Assembly (NCBI GenBank): GCA_944548615.1
Contig: OX155951.1
Span: 20,480,474 to 20,544,473 of the forward strand
DNA: 64,000 bases
From: Micropterix aruncella
Taxonomy: Eukaryota > Arthropoda > Insecta > Lepidoptera > Micropterigidae
Direction: 5' to 3'
Shown here: positions 22,638-36,765 of the stretch, piece by piece
How positions within the stretch are numbered: the first letter of the stretch is position 1
Layout: every line of letters starts with the position of its first letter
Made by a program: the position numbers and the translations under genes
The notes under the pieces: generated by a model
Database searches by the model: none
What the model saw: the letters and a program-made list of their open reading frames with translations, nothing else
What the model was told of the DNA's origin: nothing

Positions 22638-23562
22638 ACGACTGCCTTTGTATTTATAATTATTTTTATTACGGTTTTTTAGGAAATATTTGTTGTTTTT
22701 GTATTTATCCATACAGATACATGTGTAACGGCCCTTAAATATCGTTACATGCAATCAACAAATGCATTGATTTCCAGTGAAATGCACTGACACAAATTTA
22801 GCTACCATTCTACCTCATGTAGCGATGAATCAGCACGATGAAACAATACTTTTACTCGGAATATTTTGGATTGCATCATTTGTCGGCCTATATAAAGCGG
22901 CGAAGAAGCAACCAAAGTATCATTCCTCGAGTGATCATGTCCCCCAAGACAGCGACGCCATACCTCGGTACCCCGGCTTTTTGGTGTTCCCCCAAGATAG
23001 CGACGGCATACCTCGGTACCCCGGCTTCTTGGTTACCGGTACCCTTCCTTTCCATATCGAGGTGAGAAGCATCGGTCTGCATTCCCACATACTCGAGCCG
23101 TGCCCAGTACGAGATACTAGGAGCACAAGTACAATCCTTCTCCATACACCCTCGTAGCTTAAGTCAGATAGCCAATACATCCGCGTCAATATAACCCATT
23201 CGAGATGCATTACAAACTGGCAATATCGAACTCTCATTAAATACCTTTTGATATACTTAAAATCGAAGTTGACACCACTACCTCACACCGAATAAATTGG
23301 AGTCTAGTGAGGGGTGGTCCCTCACACATCTATATTTCCGGAATATACTCAATCAAACCTTTCATTTGACATTAAACACGATATATTTATGTAAAATTAT
23401 TGACATTTAGACATTTAGGCAACTACTTACTTAATATTTGAACAAATATGAAAAACATTTTTTTTAATGAAACATTTGGATGAACTTTTTTTTTAATGAA
23501 TACATAGATGGATGAACATACATAGATGAACACATTACACTCCTTTTTTGCTGGGCATTCGT
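22638..23562 (-). mobile_element. MITE family A, copy split by an insertion
   Basis: The two halves (22638-22723 and about 23327-23562) together rebuild a MITE A copy in reverse orientation. It starts ACACGACTGCC and ends GGGCATTCGTG. Removing 22724-23326 and one 4-base flank restores spacing equal to the intact copy at 11811-12184 around TCCATA(T/C)AGATA. Confidence 0.7.
22724..23326 (+). mobile_element. Probable solo LTR inside MITE A
   Basis: The insertion begins TGTAACGGCCC and ends CCCTCACA, the TG...CA ends of retroviral-type LTRs. It contains TATATAAA at 22889-22896 and AATAAA at 23291-23296, in the order expected for promoter and polyadenylation signal. Flanks are CATG and CATC, a possible 4-bp target duplication with one mismatch. 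A 48-bp direct repeat (units at 22941 and 22989) lies within. The 126-codon frame at 22777-23157 is a by-product of that repeat. No internal retroelement genes remain, so recombination between two LTRs is inferred. Confidence 0.6.
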
Positions 23563-24019
23563 GTAAAAATAATAATTCAAACAGAAAATATCGAAACCAA
23601 TAATAAATAAACGGTCCGACACTACTCGAACAAACGACCAATATACAAAGTATATACGATTGAATAGTTGTGTTAAAATACTGTAATAACATTATTACAT
23701 CATCAGCATTTCTTGAAATAATATTGTAAATAAAATGTTAAATTAATATAAAATTTAAACGCAACGCTATCTGTCGGTGCAGTCAGAAGCTGTTGGTGGA
23801 TGAATTTGATGCGAATGTGTAGTCCCGTCATAGTTGTATTTTCAACTATTAGGTAGGAATACATTCTGAATTGAAAAAAACCGGTTAGGATCCCTAATAA
23901 ATTTAATAAAGCCTCATATCGTAATTTAATATAAGAAAATAAATTTTATTGAGGGATTGTATGAATAATACTGGCAAATACATATAATTTGTTAGGATGT
24001 GCGACGATCATACCCAGTC
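23563..24019. other. AT-rich stretch without recognisable features
   Basis: No coding motif or structured repeat was identified. Confidence 0.4.
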
Positions 24020-24165
24020 AGGTCCCATGTCTATCATAGGTAGGGAACTCTAAATATAATTAGTTCTTACCATTGAGGAATGAAACAGATTGACGAAAGA
24101 ATTGTCCAAAGCGGACACCGCATTTTTGAAATATCGATCACTCAGGAAAGACATACAGATGGTCA
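24020..24165 (+). repeat. Interspersed repeat family F3, copy 2
   Basis: Aligns with 13060-13205 through AACTCTAAATATAATTAGTT, CCATTGAGGAATGAAACAGA and TTTTTGAAATATCGATCACT. Same orientation as copy 1. Confidence 0.5.
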
Positions 24166-24685
24166 GTCAAGTTTTTTTTCTGGTTCTTAATATTCGAAAA
24201 CGTGGAGAAATTTAATTTTATTCAAAATATGTTTTTGTTTTATTCAAGACGCTTCGCACTGTCTTGTTTTGCAAGGTCGGGCTAGCGCTATCCTAAAATC
24301 ATACCTTTCGTTGACATCTCTATATATATGACGTGAATATGCCGCTGTTTTCTTGGATGATATAACATACACCCCAAAAATATTTGGAATGTTATTTCCG
24401 GCGGTCGGTCACCAGTCACCTTATCCGACCTGACCGTTAGAGGTAGGGAGAGCGTAATGTGGGATTCCCCTCTCTCATATATGGTGATGCCAGATGTGAA
24501 TAAATATATTTCTAACAGTGTTGGGTCAATATAAAAAAAAACGAAAAAACGCCTTTTACAAAAAGTAGTACATAAATCACGGAATATTTAAATGTTACAA
24601 TATGTGTCATAAAACGTTAAAAAAACATAATCAGTTTAGCGATCCCTGCAGAAATTCTTATTAGAAAAGTCATTTTATCCTTTAA

Positions 24686-25592
24686 CCCTTTGTATCCCAA
24701 GATCTTCAAACAAAAAATAATGTTGTTAATGAGTTAGGTTTAGGCAAATAAAAAAACACGTATTTCTCAGAAATTCTAAAATATTTATTATTAATCATTT
24801 ATTTGGCATTTAAGGGAATGTGACATTACTGTAACACTGAGTTGAACGTATAAAAAAACATTTATGTTGTATGGAAAAAAAATAAACAATTATTTTGTTC
24901 ATTATAGCATAATGCTACTTTGCATTTTTCGCAAATTGTTTTTGAAACGCCAGTGCACTTGGGAATCTTGCAACGTGTCCTTTTTTTAACCCGAATCGGC
25001 CAATGACCGACCTGGTCCTGCTTTACTGCCAACTGAGGAACATCTTGCGCAGGGCCCTTATGTTTTTTGGCTTGAATTTCGTCTTCTAAAGACCTTCGAC
25101 TCTTGATCTTAGGCTTCAGGCCAAGCTCGCATAAGGTCTCGCCTATCTCAAGTCTAAATTCTGCTGAAGACATTTGTTTGCCGTTGAGATATTTTGCCTT
25201 CCTTACTCTTCGGTATAATAACCAAGAATTTGCCATAGTCAGTTCCAGTAAATGTTAGAACATCCTAACTTGCCATCTTTTGCTTCGAAATTTTGAATGG
25301 ATAAAATTATATTCTTACTTACAGGTTTCCACGAAAACCAAACAATTGCATACACTTTTTATATTTTTATCAGTCATTCAACACCTGCCTTAGTTCTAAT
25401 TTATCACCTTCATCAACGCGCAAGATTTAAACTTACGTAAGTCGCTTAGTTACGCTATCTATGATTTTTACTCGATACTAAGTGGTAGGGTACAGTAGTG
25501 CTAGACGGATTCAAATGAACTAAATGAATTTAGTGCCTTATTTAGGGGGATTAGTAGTTTGTTACAGAAACGTAACATGAAGCTACAAAGGG
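24686..25592 (-). mobile_element. Internally deleted piggyBac-like element
   Basis: TTAA at 24682-24685 and TTAA at 25593-25596 flank a 907-bp segment. It begins CCCTTTGTA and ends TACAAAGGG, a perfect 9-bp terminal inverted repeat. TTAA target sites and CCC-starting ends are diagnostic of the piggyBac superfamily. The only coding remnant, at 24862-25245, is a piggyBac transposase C-terminus, which independently confirms the assignment. At under 1 kb the element lacks the catalytic DDD domain and must be non-autonomous. Confidence 0.88.
24862..25245 (-). pseudogene. piggyBac transposase C-terminal fragment with Cys-rich domain
   Basis: The minus frame reads MANSWLLYRRVRKAKYLNGK, then EFRLEIGETLCELGL, a Lys-rich linker, and VGHWPIRVKKRTRCKIPKC followed by TICEKCKVALC and NNCLFFFH. 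The NSWLLYRR helix at the end of the RNase H-like core, and the C-terminal cysteine-rich finger that binds the element ends, are standard piggyBac features. The catalytic aspartates would lie upstream and are gone. The finger keeps its cysteines and its histidine. A stop lies just upstream of the fragment, in the HLLELTMANSW stretch. Confidence 0.85.
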
Positions 25593-25764
25593 TTAATATA
25601 ATTTGGGATATGTTGCAGACTGAATACAATGACTAGTACCTCGGAACTAACCAAGACATCATATAGCAAAATTACTTAATTCGGGATCTCCGTTTGGGAT
25701 CAATACAATATTTAGTACATATATCCGCGAGGTCCGTTTGGAGTCCACATTACTCTAGTTTTAC

Positions 25765-25975
25765 TGATTTTGACCGTTGAGGAGTACCCTTGTCAGGAGC
25801 CAACCCTGGGTGCAGCAGCCATGTCATGGTAAAATTTAGAACGGGCTATCATAATTGAATGCATATACAAAATTAAGTGTCTGTGCTGTTGACCGTGGAA
25901 GAGTAGCCTAGTCGGGAGCCGATCCTCTTTGTAGAATCAAGTCATGATCACCATAAAATTGCATTGTCATCGAAA
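25765..25975 (+). repeat. Imperfect tandem duplication of about 125 bp
   Basis: TTGACCGTTGAGGAGTACCC at about 25769 is matched by TTGACCGTGGAAGAGTAGCC at about 25890. Both continue through (C/T)GGGAGCC or AGGAGCC, then AAGTCATGATC or CCATGTCATGG, and TAAAATT. Spacing is about 120 bases. Probably a decayed retroelement 3' region; the family is not named. Confidence 0.5.
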
Positions 25976-26600
25976 CTGAACCAACATAGTGTAAGAGGAA
26001 GTGGTTCTAATTCAGCTTGCAAGATTTGACTAAAACAATCATATATACATACTAACTATCATAAAGTAACGGTAAAGTAACGTGACAATTATATCTGACT
26101 CCATATTTATTTCAAGCGGGTGGCAATACTATACTCGGCATTTTGATTTACTTTTTGACTGGACAAAGGACTTATAACATGAGTCTCTTCAAGTACATAC
26201 TAAAATATCGAAAAAAAAAAACAAATATCAGAAAGACACACGAATAATTGGTTTTGCTAACGAAATAACATGGATGTGAAACTTGAAAAAAATAATTTGG
26301 AATTCTTACTCAAACCCAAGTCATCCGCGTTCAAAGTGACGCTTGTGAAAAAACGGTAGTTACCTATTATTATTAAGGGGGCAACACTGTCCACGACTAA
26401 AAGCACTCGCCAAAGGGCGCACATTTCACGCATCCAGAGGAGGGATGAACTTCCGCGACCGGAAACCTGTTGGGCTGGAAATGTTCACAAAGCCAACCGC
26501 GATGATGTCAGAAAAGACATTCCGCAATGAAGTTCAACGAATAAGAAACAGCGATTGACATACCTTTCGTATTTCTAAATCGGCAGTGTCGACTCATAAA
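25976..26600. other. Unassigned stretch
   Basis: AT-rich then mixed sequence with no gene or structured repeat recognised. Confidence 0.4.
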
Positions 26601-27465
<865 letters not shown>

Positions 27466-28609
27466 TATACATCTAAGTATAAATTATGGTCAGGTAGGGT
27501 CATTGTCTATTTTTTAATTTTGAAACCAATTGAACTTTCACTAAAATAATTGTCATCATGCGAAAATGTTACGATTTTTTTTTCAGCTCGAACCACCGTA
27601 CGTTACCCTCAGATGACTTTTTTAAATATGGAGTTTACCTATGCATAAGAACTACAACTTAGGTATTAATTGTAAACAATTATAATGTTTAAAAAATATT
27701 TTAGCGATTTTGTGTTTTATTAATATAATGCAAAGAAATGGTTAATTTTAATATTTCATTTTTACGAAGAGGGAGAGGGATGCATATTTTAGTTATAAGA
27801 TATATTTTTCTCATGGTAGATTTTCCTGTAAAATATGCTTTCTGATATGAAAGAAGGCGTGTAACTATTTTGTTCCAGCTAGCATTTGGACAACTAGGCA
27901 AAACACCACGCACAATTGGTTTCTCTTTTCCCAATTTTCTATTTCTTACAACATAAATATTTAATTATTTATCAACAGAAAATATTATCATTCCACAAAA
28001 ACTACCATATATGGACTCCAACCGAAACTATCTAGCTCCTTTTCCCTGGTACGGTTTTCCTTTACGACGTGCTTATTATATAAACATAACTGTTTGGTAT
28101 CTCGCATGGTCTTCTACCGACAGCGGACGGGGAACATTTGTCTGATAGCATGTCGCGTTGTGGCGCGCCATGGAATAATTCAGATAGGGTTGAGCTAACC
28201 TAAACATAAAACCGTCGCGCTCTCTCGATTGAAACGAATAATTCATTCTTCTGTATGTATAATTTGTATATTTAATATATCTTTGTATAAACATTCAATA
28301 TTATGCCAATACATTCCGCTCAATTTCATATAAATTAACTTAAAGGACTCTAAAATTTACACCAACATTCGAGAGCATTTACAAAACATAAGTAAATTTA
28401 TTTCTTTTTATCAAATAATCGTTGAAATATGTATTTATTTGTTTATTATAGATTGATCGGTACAGCCCTAAGAAGGAAAACTGGGTTTGAAAATCTGCCA
28501 TGTCACACTGTGATTGCTTCGCGAGGCACGCATTTGGAATGATTTTCCCCTTTTTAGGCCGGTCGCAGTGATTTAAAAATCAAGACGATATTAAATATAT
28601 ATTATTTTT
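27466..28609. other. Unassigned stretch
   Basis: AT-rich DNA with a less AT-rich block at 28090-28230 and 28450-28580. Frames of 72-77 codons on the minus strand are unrecognised. Confidence 0.4.
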
Positions 28610-29003
28610 TTATTTATTTATTAAAGGTAAAGCACAAAATATAATTTACTGCAGCATTACAAAAAAAAATGTGTTTGGACCAGTAGCGAAAAATAGAGCA
28701 CACTGCAGTATCTTGGTCACTGCGTCAACACCGCCTAACTAGGCCTAGGCCTGTACTAAGGCAGGTGTACCAGGAAATATTTTACCTGTGCACACAAAAA
28801 AAGTAAAAAATTAACAACTAAACTTAAAAATTAAACATGTTAAAAAAATAAATTAAAATATCATCAAGAAGTATTTCAAATTATAATCATAAAATTATCG
28901 AGTAAATAAATAAAAATCGAAATTATAATAATAGTAAATAGATAGATAGATACCTACTCAGTAAAATAAACAAATAAAAATAAAATAAGAATAAAAATAA
29001 AAA

Positions 29004-29633
29004 TCATACGAGATAGTCAAATAATTTGTGGCTCTTTTCACGGCCTTCATTTATTAGCCACATATGGCTCTGTTTCTTAAAGCAATCTTTAGACTGAATT
29101 GTTTTAATTCCATCTTCTAAAAGGTTATATGTCCTGGGGCCCAAAACGGTAAAATGCCTTTGACCAAAAGAGGTCATCATTCGGGGAATATCTATTTTTT
29201 TTGCAACGGATCGCCTTGTTGGATGCATTTGTTGTGAGAAAGTCCTGTTGCATTTGAATTGAATAAAATTTACACAAAATTTTAAATAAAGCTGTCTTAA
29301 ATCTAATACTTCATATTCCAAAAACAATTTTTCCGATGAGTACCTGTAAGGCTTACGCGTGATGATTTTTTAAATTAGTTTCTGTGCCACCTCTGCTGGG
29401 TAAATAGTCGTTTTTGCACAGGCTCCCCAGCCAATGATTCCATAGCTTAGAATACTTTGGCACAAGGCATAGTATGTTGTTTTTAATGTCTTGGGGTCTA
29501 AAATATTCCTTATATCTCTAAACAAGAAAGCCAGACGCCTGACTCTGGTGGAAACTAAGTCTATGTGGTCAGCCCATTTGAGGTGATTATCCACAATTAT
29601 GCCTAAATACTTCAACGATAGTGCTTTTTGCAA
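29004..29633 (-). pseudogene. LINE ORF2, post-RT and C-terminal region
   Basis: The first part (to 29370) has LKYLGIIVDNHLKWADHI and then LKTTYYALCQSILSYGIIGW, the RT palm-end and thumb pattern of Jockey/CR1 elements. A TAA interrupts the same frame. It then resumes as a basic stretch with PRMMTSFGQRHFTVLGPRTY and NLLEDGIKTIQSKDCFKKQS, the C-terminal motif that other LINE ends in this window show. Pieces before and after the stop are in one frame, so a single substitution explains the break here. Confidence 0.8.
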
Positions 29634-31236
29634 TGGCGCACATTTACAATGTTTAAGGCTCCCGCATTGATGAATTGTTATGGTGTTTATTGCAGGTTAT
29701 CTATACTGAATGCTAAATATTTCGTTTTATCAATGTTAAGCGTGAGTAAGGAGACATCAAGCCATTTCTTAATAGTATCCATATCTGCATTTGCCTTAGT
29801 AAATACACGCTGCCAGCTACTATCATTGAATATTACTACAGTGTCGTCTGCGAAGGAAATAGCTTTACTTGGTGTTAGATTGTAAAGATCATTTATATAT
29901 ATAAGGAATAATACAGGCCCCAAGACACTGCCCTGTGGAACACCATATGACAGGCTATTCGTTGCGCTGGAGTAGTCTCCAATTGAGGTGATTTGTGTCC
30001 GTCCGATTAAATAGCTTTCAAACCACTTATAAGGCGTTTCTCTTATTCCTATTGCCATTAACCGATGTAAAAGAATATCATGGGCTACCGTATCGAACGC
30101 TTTCGATAAATCAAGAAAGACAGCAAGACATTTTTCACCTTTGTCAACGAGCTCGACTATTGTTTTCGTTACTTCCGCAATTGCATCAGAGGTGCTCACT
30201 TCTTGTCGGAATCCAAATTGTTTGGGGGACAAAAAGTTGTTATTATCCAAATAATCAACAAGCCTTTTCTTGACTACTTTTTCTATTAATTTTGAGAGAG
30301 TATTTAATATCGAGATCGGTCGGTAATTATTGAGATCTGTTTTGTCACCGCTTTTAAATACAGGAACGACTTTTGCACATTTCAGGCACTCTGGAAATAT
30401 ACCTAATTTAAAGCTTAAGTTTATTATGGACGTTATCGGTGAAGTCAAATGATTATTGGCACGTTTATATACTTCGCTGGTAAGGCCATCAATTCCTGAG
30501 GATGTAGATTGCTTAAGTGACGTAATGATTTTAGCCACCTCAATAGTCGTTGTAGGGGTCAATAGAAAAGAAATTGAGGAATCTGAAGGCGTGGATCCGG
30601 TAGATGCCCTCCCATTACTTGCATAGTTATCATGAGATATTTTTTTTGGCAGTAATTCGCCTACATTAGCAAAATGCGTGTTTACTATATTAGCCATTTC
30701 GTATGGATTATCTGCGGATGTAATAATACGATTGTCTATATTTAACTTTCCAATTGTATGCTTAGAATTCGAGATACTAGCTGCTTCTTTTATAAGTTGC
30801 CACACCTTTTTTGTGTCATTGCTGTTCTCAGCAATTTTGGTTTTATAATAATCCTCTTTAGTCTTTTTTATCAAATGCTTGCATAAGTTCCTATACCTTA
30901 AGAAATTACCCTTTAAAACCAAGTCGTCAGGATTATTTTTCGATACTAAATGCATTTTATCGCGTCGTCGGATACAAAATAAAAGCCCATCAGTGATCCA
31001 CGGTTTAAATTTTTTATGTTTATGTGATATTTTGTGATGCTGAGTACGAGTGTTATGTTTCGTCATTGTTGTGAGAGTTGTTATAAAAAAATCAGTAGCA
31101 ACATCGACTTTAGTAGCACTATGGACTGGCGACCAGTCAACCTGTGCCAAGTTATTGCACAAACTATCAAAATCTACACTATGTTTTTTTATTTCTATAT
31201 TTTTATTATGCGTTTCAGTTTTACATTCTGACAATT

Positions 31237-32052
<816 letters not shown>

Positions 32053-32143
<91 letters not shown>
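32053..32143. repeat. (TA)n microsatellite left of the Helitron
   Basis: Pure TA dinucleotide continuing on the far side of the Helitron (32363-32510). The two were one tract before the Helitron inserted. Confidence 0.95.
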
Positions 32144-32510
<367 letters not shown>

Positions 32511-35173
32511 TATTCTTCTATTGCTAGGATAGTATTTTTTATAAAAACATTTCAGGTAAACTGAATACGAATTTCGTAAGTTCTCGTCCATCCCTTATTA
32601 TCACACATTATTGATAAACGAAAAAACAAAGCAAACAGGCAGACATTTCAGCGGTGATAAATAATTTGCGCCGGGATTAGTTAAGTTAACTTTATTAAGA
32701 AAATAATTAAAACGCAAAGTTTGCTCTTTCATCGCAGACGTCGCTAATCTTAGCGTGTAATTTCGACTGGGAAATTAATTCTGTTTGACGAAAACCGAAA
32801 TAATTCATATTCCCGTTGTTGACGGGTAACTTTCGTTTGAGGCTGAAATATAATGAAATGCCTTGAGGTTCAGCGAACACTTCAAACAAATTGAAGGTCT
32901 AATTGAACTAAGTAGTTGACGTTACTATAGTCACCGAGGTCAAAATCAAATTATTCTACGAATCAATCAAGCGTCTGACTCACATAAATATTTTTAATTT
33001 AAAAACAATAATCCAACCTTTATACCTATACCTCCTATTATACCTATACCTCAAATATTTATTTGGTAATACTTTGCCGCGGGATAATAGAAGTTTCAAT
33101 AAGGGCGGCCTCCACAAACAACACCCATACAAGTTGGGGATTTTGTAAATGGGGGAATACGAGGGCTTTACGCATATATTATACGACGTGAATACATGAG
33201 TGCTTTCAGTAAAAATAAATCCTGCTCCCATCCGGGCTAGAATAATAATGAATACGTGAACCGTAATAAAGAGAGTAGATATAAAGATGGACCCTAACTA
33301 CTCGTACGCTATCTCCTTAAATGAATTTAACGAATTACTTTGACATGGAAACATAATTATAGATCGCGGGAAGAAGTATATGTAAATACCATCATATTAA
33401 ATTGTAATAAATTGAAAATTTTTTTGTTATTTTTATAAACCGAACTAGATAAGAAGGGGTGAGTAGTATCGCTATCCTTATTTTAAGGTGAAATGTCTTT
33501 CGTCGACCAGATTTGACACTCTGATAATCTGTTTTTTTTTTCTGTTCACCCATCTCCAGACCCACATGACGAGGCAAGATTATTTGCGTAACCCTCTAAA
33601 TTGGGAATTTATGACGAATCCTTCATCGCGCTTTCGATACTATCCGACCCCATTCCCCGACTCGATGACCTGATCGCACAAACATGCAATTTGAATACTC
33701 TTAGTAACGGACGATGGTCGATTTTTACAATATACACTCTACTTCATACCAGAACCTTAGACCACGAGATATATTTAAATATTTGCAGACAACAAATGGA
33801 TTCTTTCGTTTCAGAGCTTCGTGGTGGGACCTCAGTATGGTCTAGCTAGAAGCTTTGACGCTAAAAATATCAAGTGAGATTAAAAGAAATAAATAAATAG
33901 TTTAATTGCAATAAATAACCTGTGTCTGAGTTTAGCCAAGCATCTCGAAAATATACAAAAACAAGTTGTATCCTAATGTGTGACGTAAGCGTGTAAACGG
34001 TTAAGGTAAATTTACAGGTAATGTTCTCCGAATTCTAAGTAACATTTTTTTTTTCACGACCAGTATTGAAAGATCAATAATTTTTAAATATCGAGAAAGC
34101 CGTTACTTTGAAACAAATTAAACGATATTTATATAAGCATTTGAAATCTCGACATTAGGATGAAATATATTTGTACCTAATTTGGTCGTTTACTTTCTGA
34201 AATTCAGCTGTAACCACACCCCCACACATACACGCACACACATATACATTTTCCAGTAGTGACTTTTTTGGAATTCCCAGGTTTTCAAAACGAGGAGATC
34301 CGATGAAAATTTTAATTTAATTATTTGCTCAAAACAGAAACTTTCTTCATTTAATTACTTCACGATTTATTTATTAGAAACGATGTATTTTTGTTAAAGT
34401 AATAGGACCAAACTAAGCGTCTGATATCAGGCTTAAAAAATATTTTAAATTTTGATTATTGTTAGTAGTTATTTCAATACTGTTTAGATGCTTTCAAGGA
34501 TAAGAGTTAGCGGCGATATGCAGCTAATAATAATTCGAAGGTAGGTAATGAAATGAAAGGTAATGAAACATCGTGCCTGACTGTTTGTAATATTACTGAA
34601 AAACGTTTTCTCCAGCTACCACCAGATACTTCGAATGGAAGAAAAATATTTAGATAGAAAGTTTAAACTTTCAGAAGAATAATTTCGTAGTAGAAAATAA
34701 TACTTATCACCTACATATTATTATGTATTATTTGCTGGTTTCTGAATACGGTAGAATGAAATGCAAGAGTAGATATGTTGCAATGTTCTTGCTTTACTAT
34801 ATCCGAATGGGACGCGATGGCGACAAAGAGAGGCAAATAAAATATCTAACAGGCGAGACCGGAGGAAAGTCATTTAGTATGTATGTCCCTAGGGCACATT
34901 TTGCTTCATTACAAGCCCGTGCTAGTCAGACCGCTCAGCGAAAGATAGGTTTATACATGTAGGGTAAGTGCATAGTGCGGTTCAAATAAAATTCAAACAC
35001 TTTATTGTGGTCATAAAAATACAGTAAATAATATAAGTGCCCGAAACTGCCAATATATAACGATAGCATAGCTAGAGACATTTTCTCCATCGACAAGTGT
35101 ATTTATAGCTTGAAAATTATAGTGTCACAATATTATTTTATGAAAAAAATTAAGTATAGTTAGACGTTATTAC
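32511..35173. other. Long stretch without recognisable gene or repeat
   Basis: Mostly AT-rich. Blocks at 32640-32950 and 33500-33850 are less AT-rich and look unique. A 79-codon plus frame at 34723-34962 is open in a more GC-rich context but has no recognisable motif. Confidence 0.4.
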
Positions 35174-35400
35174 ACGACTGCCTATAAAAAGAGTGTTATG
35201 TGATTAGGACTCATCTACGTATGTTTTCCGTTTCTTTATTTCACCTTAACTTCTAATCTAAACGCTTGAACTGATTAAGATGTGTGTCATATTGTTAGAT
35301 TCGTTTTGTCCTCTCATAGGGTATTGGCATTGACCCTTGCTCTCATATAAGGAGAAACGATACGTGTTGACATTCGTCATTTGACAGATGTTTTTTTTTC
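35174..35400 (+). mobile_element. MITE family A, 5' part only
   Basis: Starts ACGACTGCC and follows the family core through CTTAACTTCTAATCTAAACG and TGATTAAGATGTGTG. It loses similarity near 35400. No right-hand terminal repeat was found. A smaller scrap of the same end occurs at about 39637-39700. Confidence 0.6.
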
Positions 35401-35714
35401 GTTCTTCTTCTTCGCGGCCATCAGGAATAGATCCGGTAGGCCTATAGTAATGAAGAGAAATATTTGGAATATTAATTTAGCAAAATAAATTATACAAAGT
35501 GTTTAATTATTACACGCCACATAATATTTCCTATTTTTAAATAACCGTGTTTGGTTCTTACGAATTTATTCCAATCCAACATTTTGAAAGAATATAAAAC
35601 TATACAATTTTGCTCGGAAAAAATCCGGTATATATTAATGATGAAATCCTAATTTTTATCCCACCATAACATCTAAATGCTTGTTTTGGACAACGAATTA
35701 GACCTGCATTGTGG

Positions 35715-35805
35715 TGTTCAAATATTCAAATATTGAATATTTGAATACTAAAATATATCGAATACTACAATATTTTGTAGTATTCAAATATTTAATATAC
35801 CTAAC
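35715..35805. repeat. Cluster of AT palindromes
   Basis: Successive fold-backs include GAATACTACAA-TATT-TTGTAGTATTC (11-bp arms) and CAAATATTCAAATATTGAAT with the neighbouring ATTTG. The block lies just left of the Harbinger-like element. Confidence 0.8.
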
Positions 35806-36063
35806 CATATTTGGTGGTTCAAAAAAGTTGTGAAGATGAAATCTCTAGTACTCACTCTAAGTGCTCGTCCACGCTCAGGCGCAGGCGCGGTGGCGGGCGC
35901 GAGAGCGGTGGCGGGCGCTATTGAGATGTCCACAGTGGGTCGCGAGCTATCGCGCGGGTGATCATGTGACGTCGTGTTTTCAGTGGTTGTGCACTCGAAA
36001 TGAAGGACGATATAGATTAAACGTTTTTAATGGACAATTCCTTGGTTAGGTAGGAATAATACA

Positions 36064-36303
36064 GGTGAGTTTTAATTAACCGGCGTCCTTCAAGGGGGTG
36101 AATCAATACGAGCAGGTAAGCAACTTTATATATATTTTTTTTGGAAAGTACTTGACTGTTAAAAATAAAAGTTTTAGGAGAGTTTGAGCGCGTTACGCCA
36201 TCTAGCGGTAAGTAAAAGAATATTTTTTTTTCGAATAAAAAAAAATCTTATTAGGTTGTATTGATTCACCCTCTTGAAGAATGCCGGTTAATAAAATCTC
36301 ACC
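36064..36303. mobile_element. MITE family D nested in the Harbinger-like element
   Basis: The 240-bp element starts GGTGAGTTTTAATTAACCGG. Its right end in reverse reads GGTGAGATTTTATTAACCGG, and both continue with (C/T)CTTCAAG(G/A)GGGTGAATCA. About 50 bp of terminal inverted repeat has roughly seven mismatches. The middle carries GCCATCTAGCGGTAAGT, a box also found at 44.2-44.3 kb. Related left end at 44050. Confidence 0.75.
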
Positions 36304-36653
36304 ATATATAACGTGAAATCTGATGTGCACGAACTAAACAAAGAGAGGAAAAAAAAGGGAGAATTTTACACCTTATATGAGGAACTGACAATTCACCAAC
36401 CAAAATTTTTGAGAATACTCGAATGTCCTTGGATGCTTTCGACTATATTTTAGATAACATATTAAGCAGAATAAGTGAGCCTGACTCCACCTTCACAAAT
36501 GTGTCAAACCAGTGCAAAAAGTATTCATAACCTTAAGGTAATTTTGTAATAAATAGGTACTTTTTTATGCTTCTTTATTGATATAACAATAAAGAAAGAA
36601 AAGAAAACCATAAAAAAGAAAGATTACATCAAGTGTGTTAATGTTTGTTGTTA

Positions 36654-36765
36654 TTAATTGCGTAATTTTGTGATGTGGATTTTCCATATCGCAGTTCTTG
36701 CCTGCACCGCACTAATAACACCTCCGTATTTACCGACATTTTTGTAAATTTTCGTCAAAGCAAGT
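36654..36765 (-). pseudogene. Possible MADF-type fragment of a Harbinger accessory protein
   Basis: The minus frame ends VGKYGGVISAVQARTAIWKI then HITKLRN and stop. A short helix followed by V-x-A-R-x-A-I-W resembles the start of MADF/Myb-like DNA-binding domains, which accompany PIF/Harbinger transposases. The upstream part of the frame is inside the GC-rich terminal region and is probably not coding. Only about 30 residues support the call. Confidence 0.3.

Noticed and set aside
22777..23157. 126-codon frame with PRYPGFLV repeats
   Set aside because: Explained by a 48-bp (16-codon) duplication within the probable solo LTR. Overlapping frames in other phases are equally open.
25765..25975. 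CRISPR-like direct repeats
   Set aside because: Only two diverged units, no spacers of regular size, and a eukaryotic context.
28080..28230. Possible small structured RNA
   Set aside because: A few short complementary segments but no recognisable family and no consistent fold.
34723..34962. 79-codon plus frame
   Set aside because: No homologous motif, splice context or promoter; length compatible with chance.
36000..36060. Short ATG frame after TTTTCAG within the Harbinger-like element
   Set aside because: Only five codons before a stop; no support for an exon.
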